Assembly (NCBI GenBank): GCA_025330725.1 | Contig: JAIWND010000008.1 | Span: 682,001-746,000, forward strand | Source of the DNA: Chlamydoabsidia padenii | Lineage: Eukaryota; Mucoromycota; Mucoromycetes; Mucorales; Cunninghamellaceae | DNA length: 64,000 bases | Direction: 5' to 3' | In this document: positions 23,341 through 33,091 of the stretch, piece after piece | How positions within the stretch are numbered: the first letter of the stretch is position 1 | Layout: the number at the start of each line of letters is the position of its first letter | Translations under genes and position numbers: made by a program | The notes under the pieces: generated by a model | What the model saw: only the letters and a program-made list of their open reading frames with translations | Database searches by the model: none | Told to the model about the DNA's origin: nothing

Positions 23341-23352
23341 TCGGGATTTGAA
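23341..23352 (+). promoter_or_regulatory. Recurring motif copy in permease promoter
   Basis: TCGGGATTTGAA, 82 nt upstream of the permease ATG and 14 nt before the putative 5'-UTR intron. Confidence 0.55.
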
Positions 23353-23433
23353 GCAGCGGACAAAAGGTAATAAAACTGTTTTTTTTTTTTTATTAACTGC
23401 ATTCTCTTTCACTTACTTTATAAAAATAGGAGT

Positions 23434-25603
23434 ATGGAAAAGACCAAGATGGATTACACCATTGCTATTGAAGAATATGATGATACTACTGACAACAAGC
23501 TTGAATCACAAGCACCAACTGACCCACAACGGAACAAACCACCAAGACCTTTTTTGGGGCGACTCATCTCTTTTGCCAATCATTACTTCCCTCGATATCA
23601 CCTACAAGCTCACCCAGGTAAAAAATCAAAAGGATAAACTTATTGATGACTTGTTTTAACTGCCTTCTCCTCTTTATTTACATCATATTTAGATGTCGTC
23701 CAAATCGAGGAGCGCCCCAAATTCTATCAGTGCATAATCTTTGGCCTGCAACACGTTCTGGCTATGTTTAGTGGAACTGTGTTTATTCGTAAGTTGCATG
23801 GTAAATTAATAATACATCTGATTTGGCTTTTTTGCCTTCTTCTTTGTGTATGGGATATAGCGATGCAAATGGGCTTTGATATCAATAGTAAGTAGAATTA
23901 AATCATACAATGGCCAACTAATATATATATATATATAGCTGCTCTCTTCTTCTCAGGGGTTAGCACATTTTTGTTTTTTACAGTGACAGGTGGAAAAGTA
24001 CCAGCTTATCTTGGCAGCTCTGGATCGGCAACCAGTGCGGTACTCAGTGTTACAGGGTATGTTTATAAGTCTGGGTCTCTCAATACGAATATCTCTGCTG
24101 TACAAGGTGCACTGATCATACTTGGTTTGGTTTACGTTGGCATCTCTTTATTGGTGTTTATGTTTGGGTATTTTTGGGTCGAATGGATTATGCCTCCAGG
24201 TAAAAAAAAACAATAATATATATATGGTCTCAACTTTTTTTATGTAGTGGTGGTGGGCTCTATTGTTGGTGGTATAGGACTACATTTGATTTCTTCCTCC
24301 TTCCATCAAGCAACAGCAACCTCTTTTGACACTTACATGGGACTAACGACGGTTTTGTCTATAATGCTGGTGGCGGTTTATGCTCCTTTACCAGCTATGC
24401 GTCGTTTGTAAGTTTGAAGCAAGGGATGGGATATATCTTCTATACTAATTCCGGATAATCTTCTTTTTTTTTTTTTTTTTTTTTTTTTGGTTAGGTGTAT
24501 TTTGATAGGTGCTGTAATTGGTTATATTATCAATCTGATATGTGGTCTTAAAGGTGTAGGCCCTGCCATTGATTTCTCCCAAGTAGTCTCTAATCCATGG
24601 ATCCGTGCACCCACTGTCAACACACCCATCGAATTTCAAGTCCCGGCCATCACTACTGTGATCCCTGTGGTGATTGTTTTACTGGCTGAAAATATGGGGT
24701 AACAACAAAAAAGAACGAAAAAACCCCCCCCCATTTATTGACTTGATTGTATTCCTACTAGGCACTTGAAGGCACTCACATCGATCACAAATACACCTCT
24801 AGATCAATACCTTGCTCGGACTTATCTAGGTGATGCTTTGGCTACCACTTTTTGCGGAGCTGTAGGGACGGCGGTAATTGAAATATGCATGAATCCTTTT
24901 TGCTCGACGATAATTACTAATTCACTTTTTCTTTGTTTCAGCCAATGACTACTTATGCGGAAAACCTAATCATACTCTCTGTGACCAAGATATACTCCCC
25001 GTTGGTTATTCTATTTGCTGCTGGTATAGCTATCATTCTTGGATTTCTCACAAAGTTTGGTGCTGTGGTCAATAGTATTCCTCCAGGTAAATGATGACCC
25101 CAAATTGGGTGACATGGATACATACCATCAGCATACTTATCAACACCATTGTACTTGGGGTTTTTTTTTTTTTTTTTTTTTTACATTTGACATAACTGTT
25201 TAACAAAGGTGTTTTTGGTGGTATAACCTTTGTACTATATTCCATCATCACAATTACTGGTATCAGAATTTGGATTGACAACAAAGTTGACTTCTCTGGT
25301 AAGGGTAACTTGAAATATAAAGAATCGAATACTGTGGTACTTGATCGATTAATTAGCTACTTTACTTGTTTTATAAATCTTGTAGATACTAGGAACATAT
25401 TCATAGGTGCCATCCCCTTGGTCTTGGCAAGTTGTATGCAACAGCAACTCATTCTTGGCTCTTTCCAATTGGACGGGATTGGATGTGCGACATTCAGTGC
25501 CATTATTCTCAACCAGGTGCTTTGTGGTGCAGATGGATTTGCTCAGTATATTAATGGTATGAAAAAGTGGTATCGGTCACGAAAACACCAAAACCAAAAG
25601 TAG
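23434..25603 (+). CDS. NCS2-family nucleobase (uracil/xanthine-type) permease
   Basis: Ten exons (23434..23617, 23693..23788, 23861..23887, 23939..24199, 24248..24407, 24495..24698, 24762..24873, 24942..25086, 25209..25298, 25386..25603) give 498 aa. The fold is all-membrane with about 12-14 hydrophobic segments. Diagnostic blocks are FGLQHVLAMFSGTV in TM1, the substrate-region block PMTTYAENLIILSVTKIYS (compare TTYxENIGVxxxTRVYS of UraA/RutG-type NCS2 carriers) and a DTRNIFI segment near the end. Family proteins take up uracil, xanthine or related bases with H+ or Na+. The motif looks closer to the UraA/RutG branch than to UapA. A motif copy (TCGGGATTTGAA, 23341-23352) lies 82 nt before the ATG. 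A 5'-UTR intron at 23367-23429 (GTAATA...TAG) is possible. Confidence 0.9.
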
Positions 25604-26238
25604 TCTGTTTTTTATTTGTCGCCTTGGATTTTTACACATGGCGCATGATATCGTCATACATTATATGAATTCATTCGTACCATATTTTAATTCGCCTTAG
25701 TAATAGATTCAAATAATCGTATTATCATCATTAATAATAATAATAAAAGCACTTTAATTACTTTTATATTTGTCTACTTTACCCAAGCTGCTAGGCGGGA
25801 TTTCAATTTACTTTTTTGCATAAATGTCGGGATTGGAATATAATACCATTCCTAATCGGTCTTATTTAGCGAGGGTGGAGATCACCACTGCCAACATTTG
25901 GTCATCATCATTAAACCATCATTATTAAACCATCATTAGTTACTAATATGACATAATTGTAATAGTATATATTTTATTTGAAGGTTCTTTTCCACACGAC
26001 CCATATAAATATGCAAAAAGAATAAACAGATGAGCTAAACCTAATGTATTATTTGCTTTTAAAAGTGTATACTATACTACAAAAAACAATAAAAGATACC
26101 TTGTGAAAGAATGACACAATCATGAGGAATGATAGAGGATAAAAGGATAAGGTAAAACTATTTTAAAAAGAGAGGGTGAAGGGTGAGGGGGTTTGAATAA
26201 TCACAGTGAGGAGAGAGGTATAGATCAACCGATTCAAT
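25604..26238. other. Convergent intergenic region
   Basis: The 3' ends of the permease and Scd6 genes meet here, so no promoter is expected. Even so, two recurring-motif copies occur, GGCGGGATTTCAA at 25794-25806 and TCGGGATTGGAA at 25827-25838. A small direct repeat (AAACCATCATTA twice) is at 25913-25936. Confidence 0.6.
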
Positions 26239-26281
26239 CTATTGTTGTTGGGTTTCGGCTTGTTGTTGTTGCTGTTGTGGC

Positions 26282-26341
<60 letters not shown>

Positions 26342-27436
26342 AAGAAGAAGAAAAGAAGGTTAATATGATAAAATACGATGACCACTGTGATCATGCCTAA
26401 CTTACTCGTTGACCATAGTAGTTGCCTCTGTTGTTGTTGTTGTTGTTGCGGCTGCCTCCGCGGTAGTACCCACCACGGTTACCTCGATAACCACCACGGT
26501 ATCCCCCACGGCCACGGAAATTGCGATATCTTGATTGATCGACAGATGCTTGACCAAATGTTTCCAAGTTGAGTTTGCGTTCTTCTTGGAACTTACCACG
26601 ACGATCAATGATGTTTCTGTTGTTGAAGGAGAAAAAGAGAGTATTAGTATACAAGATCCAGATCATTGTTTGTTAGCATTATCCCCGATCGACTTACCCT
26701 TCTTGATCTTGGCGTTCTTTGGATTCACAAGAGATGTCATCGAAAAAGCTTTTAGACTAGATATAATACAAAGAGGATAATTAATTTACACACTGTAACT
26801 AAACGAGTATCTACTACTTACCTTGTTGTAGAAGCCTTGATCATTAGGAGGAGGAATCACCACTTCTTCCTTTTCTTCTTCTGGCTGATGTTGTTGTTGC
26901 AAGTGATTGTATTGTTCATCCTTTCCATCATCAGTACCACCGTTAAATAACTCTTTCAACAAGTCATTTTTGCTGAATTTGGCGTTAGAGGATTCAAAAT
27001 CAAAGTCGGACTGTGGGATACTGATACGTTGTTTTCCATTTTGTTGATTACGAGAACCATTTCCATAGTTGGTATAGTTGCTTTGGCGGTAATTACTGTT
27101 GTTTTGACGCCCATTTCGATAATTGGTTTGACGTTGTTGAGGTGGTGGCGATGATGATGATGATGAAGGTGGTGGTGATAGTATTTCATTGGTTTCCTTG
27201 CTGTCCACATCCAGTTCACTTACTTGTTTTGCCAAGTTTTCTACAGCAGCACCGTCGATTTCTTGTTGATCCAGTTGTTTAGTGCTAGTAGGAGCTTGTT
27301 CCTGAGGAGTAGCATCGAATGCAGGTGTCGATGTTTGAGAGGTAGTAGATGCCAAAGTGGTTGCTGGAGGCATTGATGGTTGCTGTTGATGAGAAGCCAC
27401 TGAAGGTTGCATAGGTGATTGTCCCAGAGCTGCTGC

Positions 27437-27467
<31 letters not shown>

Positions 27468-28151
27468 TGTTGTTGTTGTCGTTGTTGACCAGAGTACATG
27501 GGACTTTGCCAATACATAGCTTGATGTGCTTGAGGTGGATAAGGTGGCATCATATAAGGATTCATTGGTGGAGGAGCAGGAGGAGGATAGCCTTCCATGG
27601 AATGCTAAAATATTAAATATTAATACACACATATAATATTTACTTGTTAAGCAGCATCTGTACTTACTCGAAGAGAAGGATCCATCATTCCTTGAGGTCT
27701 TGATGATGATGAAGGAGGAGGAGGAGGAGGAGGAGGAGGAACCACGGGTTTGACAGGAGCTTCGAATACTTGAAGGTCTTTTATATCAGAGCCACGGAAC
27801 ACAACAAAGTCAAAGATGGTATCAGAGGGCACCACTTCATCTTCAGGATTACCGCGACGACCTTCAGTACCAAAGGATCGGACTAGTGAATACAATAAAA
27901 GAATGAATGAAATAAGATATAAATTTAACAATGTGATGGTTATTCTTACCGTTTTCCAAAGATACCGTGGAGTCGCTAGTGTTGATACTATGAAGAATAC
28001 CTACATAACGGATATCACTCAAGCTGATGAGCTAGTGCATTTTTTAAAAAAAAAAAGGAATTGGTTAGTGTCAAAGTACCAGTAGATCAACTCCACCTTT
28101 TATAATGAGTATTACCGATATTTTGGAGCCAATATAGTCTTGCCCGCTCAT
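26239..28151 (-). CDS. SCD6: Scd6/LSM14 family mRNA-decapping regulator
   Basis: Seven exons (complement of 26239..26280, 26406..26616, 26698..26756, 26822..27604, 27668..27882, 27950..28031, 28116..28151) give 475 aa. Residues 1-85 are the LSm14-type Sm domain (start [18 protein letters not shown]; core SFGTEGRRG and [12 protein letters not shown]). A Pro/Gln/Ser-rich linker follows, then an FDF-like stretch ([18 protein letters not shown]), an FFD box ([14 protein letters not shown]), a TFG box ([12 protein letters not shown]) and an RGG/Arg-Gly-Tyr-rich region ending in Q repeats. The architecture is textbook Scd6/LSM14/Tral. The protein represses translation and helps decapping with Dhh1/Edc3-type partners in P-bodies. 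The last intron carries a 54-nt homopolymer directly before its acceptor. Confidence 0.94.
26286..26339 (+). repeat. Poly-A tract (poly-T on the coding strand)
   Basis: A 54-nt homopolymer lies within the last intron of SCD6, reading as T on the coding strand just before the 3' splice site. It acts as an extreme polypyrimidine tract. Confidence 0.85.
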
Positions 28152-28280
28152 TGTAATTCGATTAAAAGTAAAACAAAAAGATGGAAAAAGGGAGGAAAGG
28201 ATACGCAAAACACTTGGGTGACTTTTTTTGGGGCTCATGGGTAACTTGAATTTTTCGTCGAATAAGCGGAGGATGAAATA

Positions 28281-28466
28281 TCAGTTGATATTATGTGGGA
28301 AGTATGTGGTTTCCTTATATTTTTCACTTACCATTGGCCGAAGCCCCTTACCCATCCCTCTCAAAGGAGGGGTGCCAGCCATATTCTCATCCAAGAATTG
28401 ACTGACAAGTTGTTGTTGTTTTGTTAAAGGGGTGGGCATCCCCAAGGAAAGCTGAAATGAATTCAA
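28281..28466 (-). CDS. Doubtful short ORF
   Basis: Sixty-one codons start at an ATG on the minus strand. The first part (SLGMPTPLTKQQQLVSQFLD, then GTPPLRGMGKGLRPM) looks protein-like. Directly after it comes a good donor, GTAAGT. It could therefore be the first coding exon of a small gene whose second exon I could not locate. I do not recognise it. Confidence 0.25.
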   Translation of the reverse strand: MNSFQLSLGMPTPLTKQQQLVSQFLDENMAGTPPLRGMGKGLRPMVSEKYKETTYFPHNIN

Positions 28467-28923
28467 AAAGCTCTTTTATATGGTGTGAAAAAGAAAAAAT
28501 CAGATGATCAAAACCCATGTATTGTCAAATTATAACAATCTTATACAGGACATTAACCATCATAGTTCGCATTAATGAGATGAAGTCTATAGGAAGCCAC
28601 TTGGGCTAAAGTTTGCCCTAATCGACGAAAAATTAAATTTACTCAATTATGAACAGTGCGGAGGTTCAAAGATAACCCCAAGACGTTTCAATAGAAGAGG
28701 TCTAGATGATGATCTACCATATGTTTTAGCTAGTGATACAATGTCCCCGAATACACAAAACACATAAAAACTATAGACTTTTGTTTTATTAAATAAGATA
28801 ACCATTTACAACCATAAAAACTATACTAGATTCTAATCCTATTTTATCCATTCTATTACTATATTGAGGATCGACGTTTTAATTTTTTAACGTCCGTCCT
28901 TTTGTCTTAACATATAAAAAAAT

Positions 28924-28964
28924 TGTCGGTCTCGCTAACCCTAGCGAGAAAATTCACGTCCCGA
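28924..28964. other. Nested inverted repeat / hairpin
   Basis: A perfect 8-bp inner stem, TCTCGCTA (28930-28937) and TAGCGAGA (28942-28949), has a 4-nt loop. It lies inside an outer pairing of TGTCGG (28924-28929) with CCGACA (28959-28964). GTACCT and AGGTAC (28982-29004) pair just to the right. It could be a transposon terminus, a cruciform or a structured RNA. No coding potential was seen. Confidence 0.6.
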
Positions 28965-29299
28965 CAGTTGACCATCGTGGAGTACCTTTGGTAACCGCAG
29001 GTACAAAGCGGAGAAAGAAACGGCCAAACCCTTTTCTCGTTAAACTCCGACATTGAATGACCAATCCACAAGAATATCGTGGTAGATTCTACAACCTTTA
29101 TGATTAATGCAACACCAATAGTTTCCCATCGAGTATATATTAGTAATAGACATAAAGGAAGTTGACAGAATTATAGAATAGTATAAATATGTGTTTATTT
29201 TATTATCAATAAAGAACAACGATTACAATCGCTATTTTAAATTTTCAAATTCCGCCTTTTCTGCTTTATATAATACATAGAGATCGACAAAATATCAGC

Positions 29300-29372
29300 G
29301 CCTCTATGGCTCAGTTGGCAGAGCGTCTGCCTAGTAAGCAGAAGGTCGGCGGTTCAATTCCGCCTGGAGGCA
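29300..29372 (+). tRNA. tRNA-Thr (anticodon AGU)
   Basis: A 73-nt intronless cloverleaf. The acceptor stem GCCTCTA pairs with TGGAGGC (one G-T wobble) and the discriminator base is A. D-arm GCTC/GAGC, anticodon stem TCTGC/GCAGA with loop CTAGTAA (anticodon AGT, read as IGU), T-arm GGCGG-TTCAATT-CCGCC. The internal A box (TGGCTCAGTTGG) and B box (GGTTCAATTCC) are present. A T-rich pol III terminator follows at 29374-29380. CCA is not encoded, as normal for eukaryotes. Confidence 0.96.
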
Positions 29373-29383
29373 TTCTTTTTATT

Positions 29384-29398
29384 CCGCAAATTTTGCGG
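29384..29398. other. 15-bp palindrome downstream of the tRNA
   Basis: CCGCAAA-T-TTTGCGG is a perfect inverted repeat 12 nt after the tRNA gene. It is followed by variant copies of the recurring motif (GGCGTTTGAA at 29396-29405 and GTCGGGATTATT near 29418). Confidence 0.55.
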
Positions 29399-29523
29399 CG
29401 TTTGAATTACTCCAGCGTCGGGATTATTTTGGCGGTGTTTGGATTTTAATATCAAAACTCTCCTGAACTTTCCTTTGTCTCCGTCTCTTCTACTTTTATC
29501 CATCACTCTCTCGATTGTTACGG

Positions 29524-29990
29524 CTAAACTTGGCTAAGAGTAGGTAACTTGAGTTTGCAAAAGTGTGTTTTGAATGTATTAAGTAGTGAGTACCAGAATC
29601 TTTTTGGTTTAGATTGAACCTTTTGATAGTTTTTTGTTAAAAAAGAGTAGAGTCCTCGATTTGAGAGTCGGAACTTGAAAATTAAAAAAATGGAAACCTT
29701 GTTCCTGAAAAAAAAAAAACAGTAGTTACGCTTGAATAGTAACTTCAAATAATTCAGAAGGCAATAAAAGCCAATAGGAGAGGGTCTAATATCAAATTAA
29801 GACCAAAAAACCAAAGTTTACACTTGTAATGTAACTTGAATGTCAAAGTAATTCGCAAAGAGAAAAAGCTCTTGATTTGGGTTTTGCACTGAGTTTTTTT
29901 ATTAAAAGAGAAACTTGATAAAACTAAAGATTTGAAAAAGTGTGTGGGAGAGGGGGGGCTATTTATACTATTTTCAAAAGTCTGAAATAA
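29524..29990 (-). repeat. LTR-like element, copy A (diverged)
   Basis: It shares an ordered series of blocks with copy B to the right: ACCAGAATCTTTTTGGT (29592-29608), TTACACTTGT, TTATTAAAAGAGAAACTTG and TATTTATACTAT (29960-29971). Read on the minus strand these make a TATA-like box, then a region with TTTAATAAA-type signals, as in the U3/R part of an LTR. No internal retrotransposon proteins were found, so a solo, decayed LTR is the likeliest reading. Element boundaries are approximate. Confidence 0.5.
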
Positions 29991-30399
29991 GGTTGGTCGT
30001 CAATTCTTGCCGGCCGTGGTTGCCTTCCGGATTCCATGAACACCAGTCAGGTGATTAATCATAAGGTAAGATATAGAGTAGACAATTCAAGTGTTCCCAA
30101 TTACACATAAAGATAATATGATATTAAAGTAACAAAAAACAAAAAAGGATTGTGGACGGAGTTTAGTTTTCTGCCCAATGAAAAATTTCATTAAGATCCA
30201 GAAGATCTTCTTGCAGGGTAACCATGACACGATCCTTCTATCAACTCTCCTGTAATTTAATCTAGATTAGTATAAATATAAACACTTTATTGAACAATAA
30301 ACCATTATTTTTTCGATTGATTTTTTAACTCACTTAATATTATACTGTACGTCTGGGTGAACCTCGCCTCCTCCCTTCCGACAACGGCTATGACCGGTG

Positions 30400-30770
30400 A
30401 AGGTTCAGGTAACAAGGGTAGTAGAAGTATGTATTGTATGTAAAAAAGTAGTGCGCACCAGAATCTTTTTGGTAAGATTCAACCTTTCGAATGTACTTGA
30501 ATGTACTTGTTGATGTAAGAAAAAAAAGTAAATCCCGAAAAGGACGTCGGGATTTACAATATAATAAAAAGGGGCTCTTGTTCCAAAGTAAGAGCAATAA
30601 AGACAATAGTTACACTTGTCAAGTAGCTTGATAATAAAAGAATTAGCTTGTAATAAAGACCTTTTGATTTGTATTGCAGTTTTTTATTAAAAGAGAAACT
30701 TGGTTGAACTAAAGAAAAAAGAAATGAGTTCTGAAAAAAGAGGTGTGATATTTATACTATCAGAATCCAG
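30400..30770 (-). repeat. LTR-like element, copy B (diverged)
   Basis: It has the same block order and orientation as copy A: ACCAGAATCTTTTTGGT (30457-30473), TTACACTTGT, TTATTAAAAGAGAAACTTG and TATTTATACTAT (30749-30760). Between the first two blocks it carries an extra perfect inverted repeat built from the recurring motif (30528-30557) that copy A lacks. The two copies are direct repeats about 0.8 kb apart. Confidence 0.5.
30528..30557. promoter_or_regulatory. Inverted pair of recurring motifs
   Basis: GTAAATCCCGA (30528-30538) and TCGGGATTTAC (30547-30557) form a perfect 11-bp inverted repeat with an 8-nt spacer inside LTR-like copy B. Confidence 0.6.
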
Positions 30771-31026
30771 GGGTAAAGTATACTAAAACTAATTTGTGGT
30801 CATTGTCAAAAGATAGCTATTGGTCATGGTTATGGAGTAGATATTGTGTATGTGTAAACCAAGAGATAAATCTTGGCTATGGGTAAACGGTAGCTAAAAG
30901 TCAGAAGAAGCGTCAGAGTTAGTTAATCCCCAATTTAAATTTGCGTGTGCCCAAATTCGATTTCCTCAACATAGAGTATCATAAGTTTAGAAAGTATGTG
31001 TTGTTTGTGGACATTATAGCATAATT

Positions 31027-31275
31027 CTAACATGAGTCACCGCAAAAATCAAGAATCAAGACCCTTGTGTCGGTCAGTCCAGACTTGCAATGACTTTTAC
31101 TTGTCCTTTGCAAGGAAAAAAATGAAGTCTGGTTCCCTTTTCGTACTTTTTCAGATCCCGCCTGCCTCTACTAAGATTTGGAAAGGTTCTACTCGCTCCA
31201 ATTGCCAGGTGATGCTAATGACAAAAGTGGCCATGTGCATTCCTTAGCCTATTTCCAACAAAGTTTACATAATGG
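31027..31275 (+). repeat. Repeat family R2, copy 1
   Basis: It contains the blocks GAGTCACCGCAAAAATCAAG, CCCTTGTGTCGGTCAGT, TGTCCTTTGCAAG, TTTTTCAGATCCCGCCTGCC, GGAAAGGTTCTACTCGCTCC, TGCTAATGACAAAAGTGG and TATTTCCAACAAA. All recur in copies 2-4. There is no convincing ORF. It includes a motif-like core, ATCCCGCC. Confidence 0.6.
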
Positions 31276-31317
31276 TTATTGTACCAAATATCTTGTATGG
31301 AGCAGTATAGCCTCAAG

Positions 31318-31514
31318 ATCGTTTTGACCTGACTTTTGTGAAAAAAAAAAGTTGCAGAATGAAAATGGACACACAAGACAAAACTTATTTCAAAACCCGC
31401 TTACTCTCGCCTTGAATCTTGGGGGAGCTCTACTGGCTGAATGAACAAGTGCTGCTAATGACAAAAGTGACCATGTGTATTCCTTAATCTATTTCCAACA
31501 AATTTTACATAATG
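31318..31514 (+). repeat. Repeat family R2, copy 2 (diverged)
   Basis: It shares AACCCGCTTACTC (in place of the ATCCCGCC block), TGCTAATGACAAAAGTG, CCATGTGTATTCCTTA and CTATTTCCAACAAATTTTAC with copy 1. The left part is more divergent. Confidence 0.5.
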
Positions 31515-31805
31515 AACAATGTACCAAGACCCTTATGTCGGTCAGTTCAGACATGCGATGATTTTTACATGTCCTTTGCAAGAAAAAAAAAAAAAAAAAA
31601 AAGTCTGGCTCCTTTTCGTACTTTTTCAGATCCCGCCTGCCTCTACTAAGGTTTGGAAAGGCTCTACTCGCTCCAATTATCAACGAATGCTAATGATTAA
31701 AGTGGCGATGTGGACACTATAGCATATTTCCAACATAAGTCACCGCAAGAGCCAAGCTCCACGACCCTTGTGTCGGTATGTTCAGGCTTGCGATGCAGGT
31801 CAGAA
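31515..31805 (+). repeat. Repeat family R2, copy 3 with a partial fourth unit
   Basis: It is very close to copy 1 (TGTCCTTTGCAAGAAAAA, TTTTTCAGATCCCGCCTGCC, GGAAAGGCTCTACTCGCTCC). It then runs into the beginning of another unit (AAGTCACCGCAAGAGCC, CCCTTGTGTCGGTATG) at about 31736-31800, so the array is partly tandem. Confidence 0.6.
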
Positions 31806-31985
31806 TGACTTTCTCAAAAATGGTGTTCAACCATATCATGAAAACACTTTACTTACCAGATCATAATATACTAGTTGTTAAAGGCCAAAAATGATTTGCA
31901 GGCAATGGAATGAGAAGAATGGAGTACAAGATATAAAAAGACGGAAGAGAAAAATAAAACGGATCCAGTCGAAGCAGACCCTTCT

Positions 31986-31997
31986 GGCGGGATTTCA
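31986..31997 (+). promoter_or_regulatory. Recurring motif copy
   Basis: GGCGGGATTTCA at the left edge of the inverted R2 repeat. Confidence 0.45.
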
Positions 31998-31999
31998 AT

Positions 32000-32310
32000 A
32001 GTATAGGCTGCATGATTTTTGCTTTTGTCTGTAATAAAAGTATTCGTCCTTTTTTCTTGCAAAAGACAGGTAAAACTCATTGCAAGCTTGAACTGACTAA
32101 CACAAGGGTCCTGGTGCTTCATTTTTGCGGTAAAATATATTGGAAATGGGTTATAGTATTCTCATCACCACTTTAATCATTAGCATCCTTTAACAATGGA
32201 GCGAGGAGAGCCCATCCAGAATCTTAGGTAAAGCGGGTTTAAATACGAAGTGGGTTCCATGGCAGGTAAAATTCATCGCAAGTGCGGACAGATTTACACT
32301 AATTGGCTTT
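32000..32310 (-). repeat. Repeat family R2, inverted copies
   Basis: The reverse complement carries TGCTAATGATTAAAGTGG, CATTTCCAATATA, CCGCAAAAATGAAG, CCCTTGTG and CTTGCAAT in the same order as copy 1. A shorter second inverted fragment is at about 32225-32300. With copies 1 and 3 this could fold into a long inverted repeat. Confidence 0.5.
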
Positions 32311-33055
32311 TAACCAAAATACCATAACTATTTGACGTCTAATAAAGATCCCATCTTTATGTAACACTTAAATTTTATTGATTTGATTGACTACATCTAG
32401 ACATAATCCTAAAAATCGTACGATTTACCCAACACTGATTGACAAGTTTTTCCCCTTCATCCTTTATGTCTTCTTTCCTCCCTCCTTCCTCCACTTCCAA
32501 TATGGTTGAATGAATCCCCTTTCTCCTCTGTCTTTTTTGCGTTCTCCTTCCGCCACTGCCAATGCGGTCAGTCAGACTGCAACAATTATCTGCTGATTGG
32601 AGCGTGGTTTGATTAGGAAAAGGGGGAACAGGAGCTCTATTGATACACATGACGTTATCATAACCAGACTTTTTTTTTTGCATTGATCGGTGTTTATTTG
32701 AAATCCCGCCATCATTACATTCTAGCTTCTTTACATGTATTGATTGATGATCAGCATGAATGGATCGTTTGTAAATAGTGAAAATGACTCAAATACATGT
32801 GATCCTATCGTCTCTTACATTGATTGACAAGGGTTAACCCCATTGCATTGATTGGTTAACCATCAATTTTCATTCTTCTTCCATTTTCCCAGTACTGATC
32901 ACCTGCTTTTTATCCCTTCCTGTATTTTATAAAAAGGTTGGAAATTCTTTCACCTTCACTTTCTTTTTTTTTTTTTCATCTCTCAATAAATAATCTTTTT
33001 TACAAAAAAGCAAACAAACTTTTGTTCAATTACCTGGTTTTCCTTCCTCTCCTTC

Positions 33056-33091
<36 letters not shown>

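Larger units (their letters stand above)
28152..29299. other. Intergenic region left of the tRNA gene
   Basis: It holds the SCD6 upstream region, one doubtful small ORF (28281-28466), a strong hairpin (28924-28964) and a recurring-motif variant TTTCAAATTCCGCC at 29243-29256 just before the tRNA gene. Confidence 0.55.

Noticed and set aside
26558..26600. Strong donor-like GGTAAGT inside SCD6 exon 6
   Set aside because: Using it would delete the conserved TFG box; the unspliced reading matches the family, so it is probably a decoy.
29351..29364. T-arm of the tRNA as a copy of the recurring motif
   Set aside because: The similarity follows from the pol III B box; it is kept only as a hint about possible B-box-like recognition.
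31032..31722. Short open frames inside repeats (for example at 31032 and 31519)
   Set aside because: They are parallel frames in copies of the R2 repeat, are interrupted differently in each copy and show no protein features.
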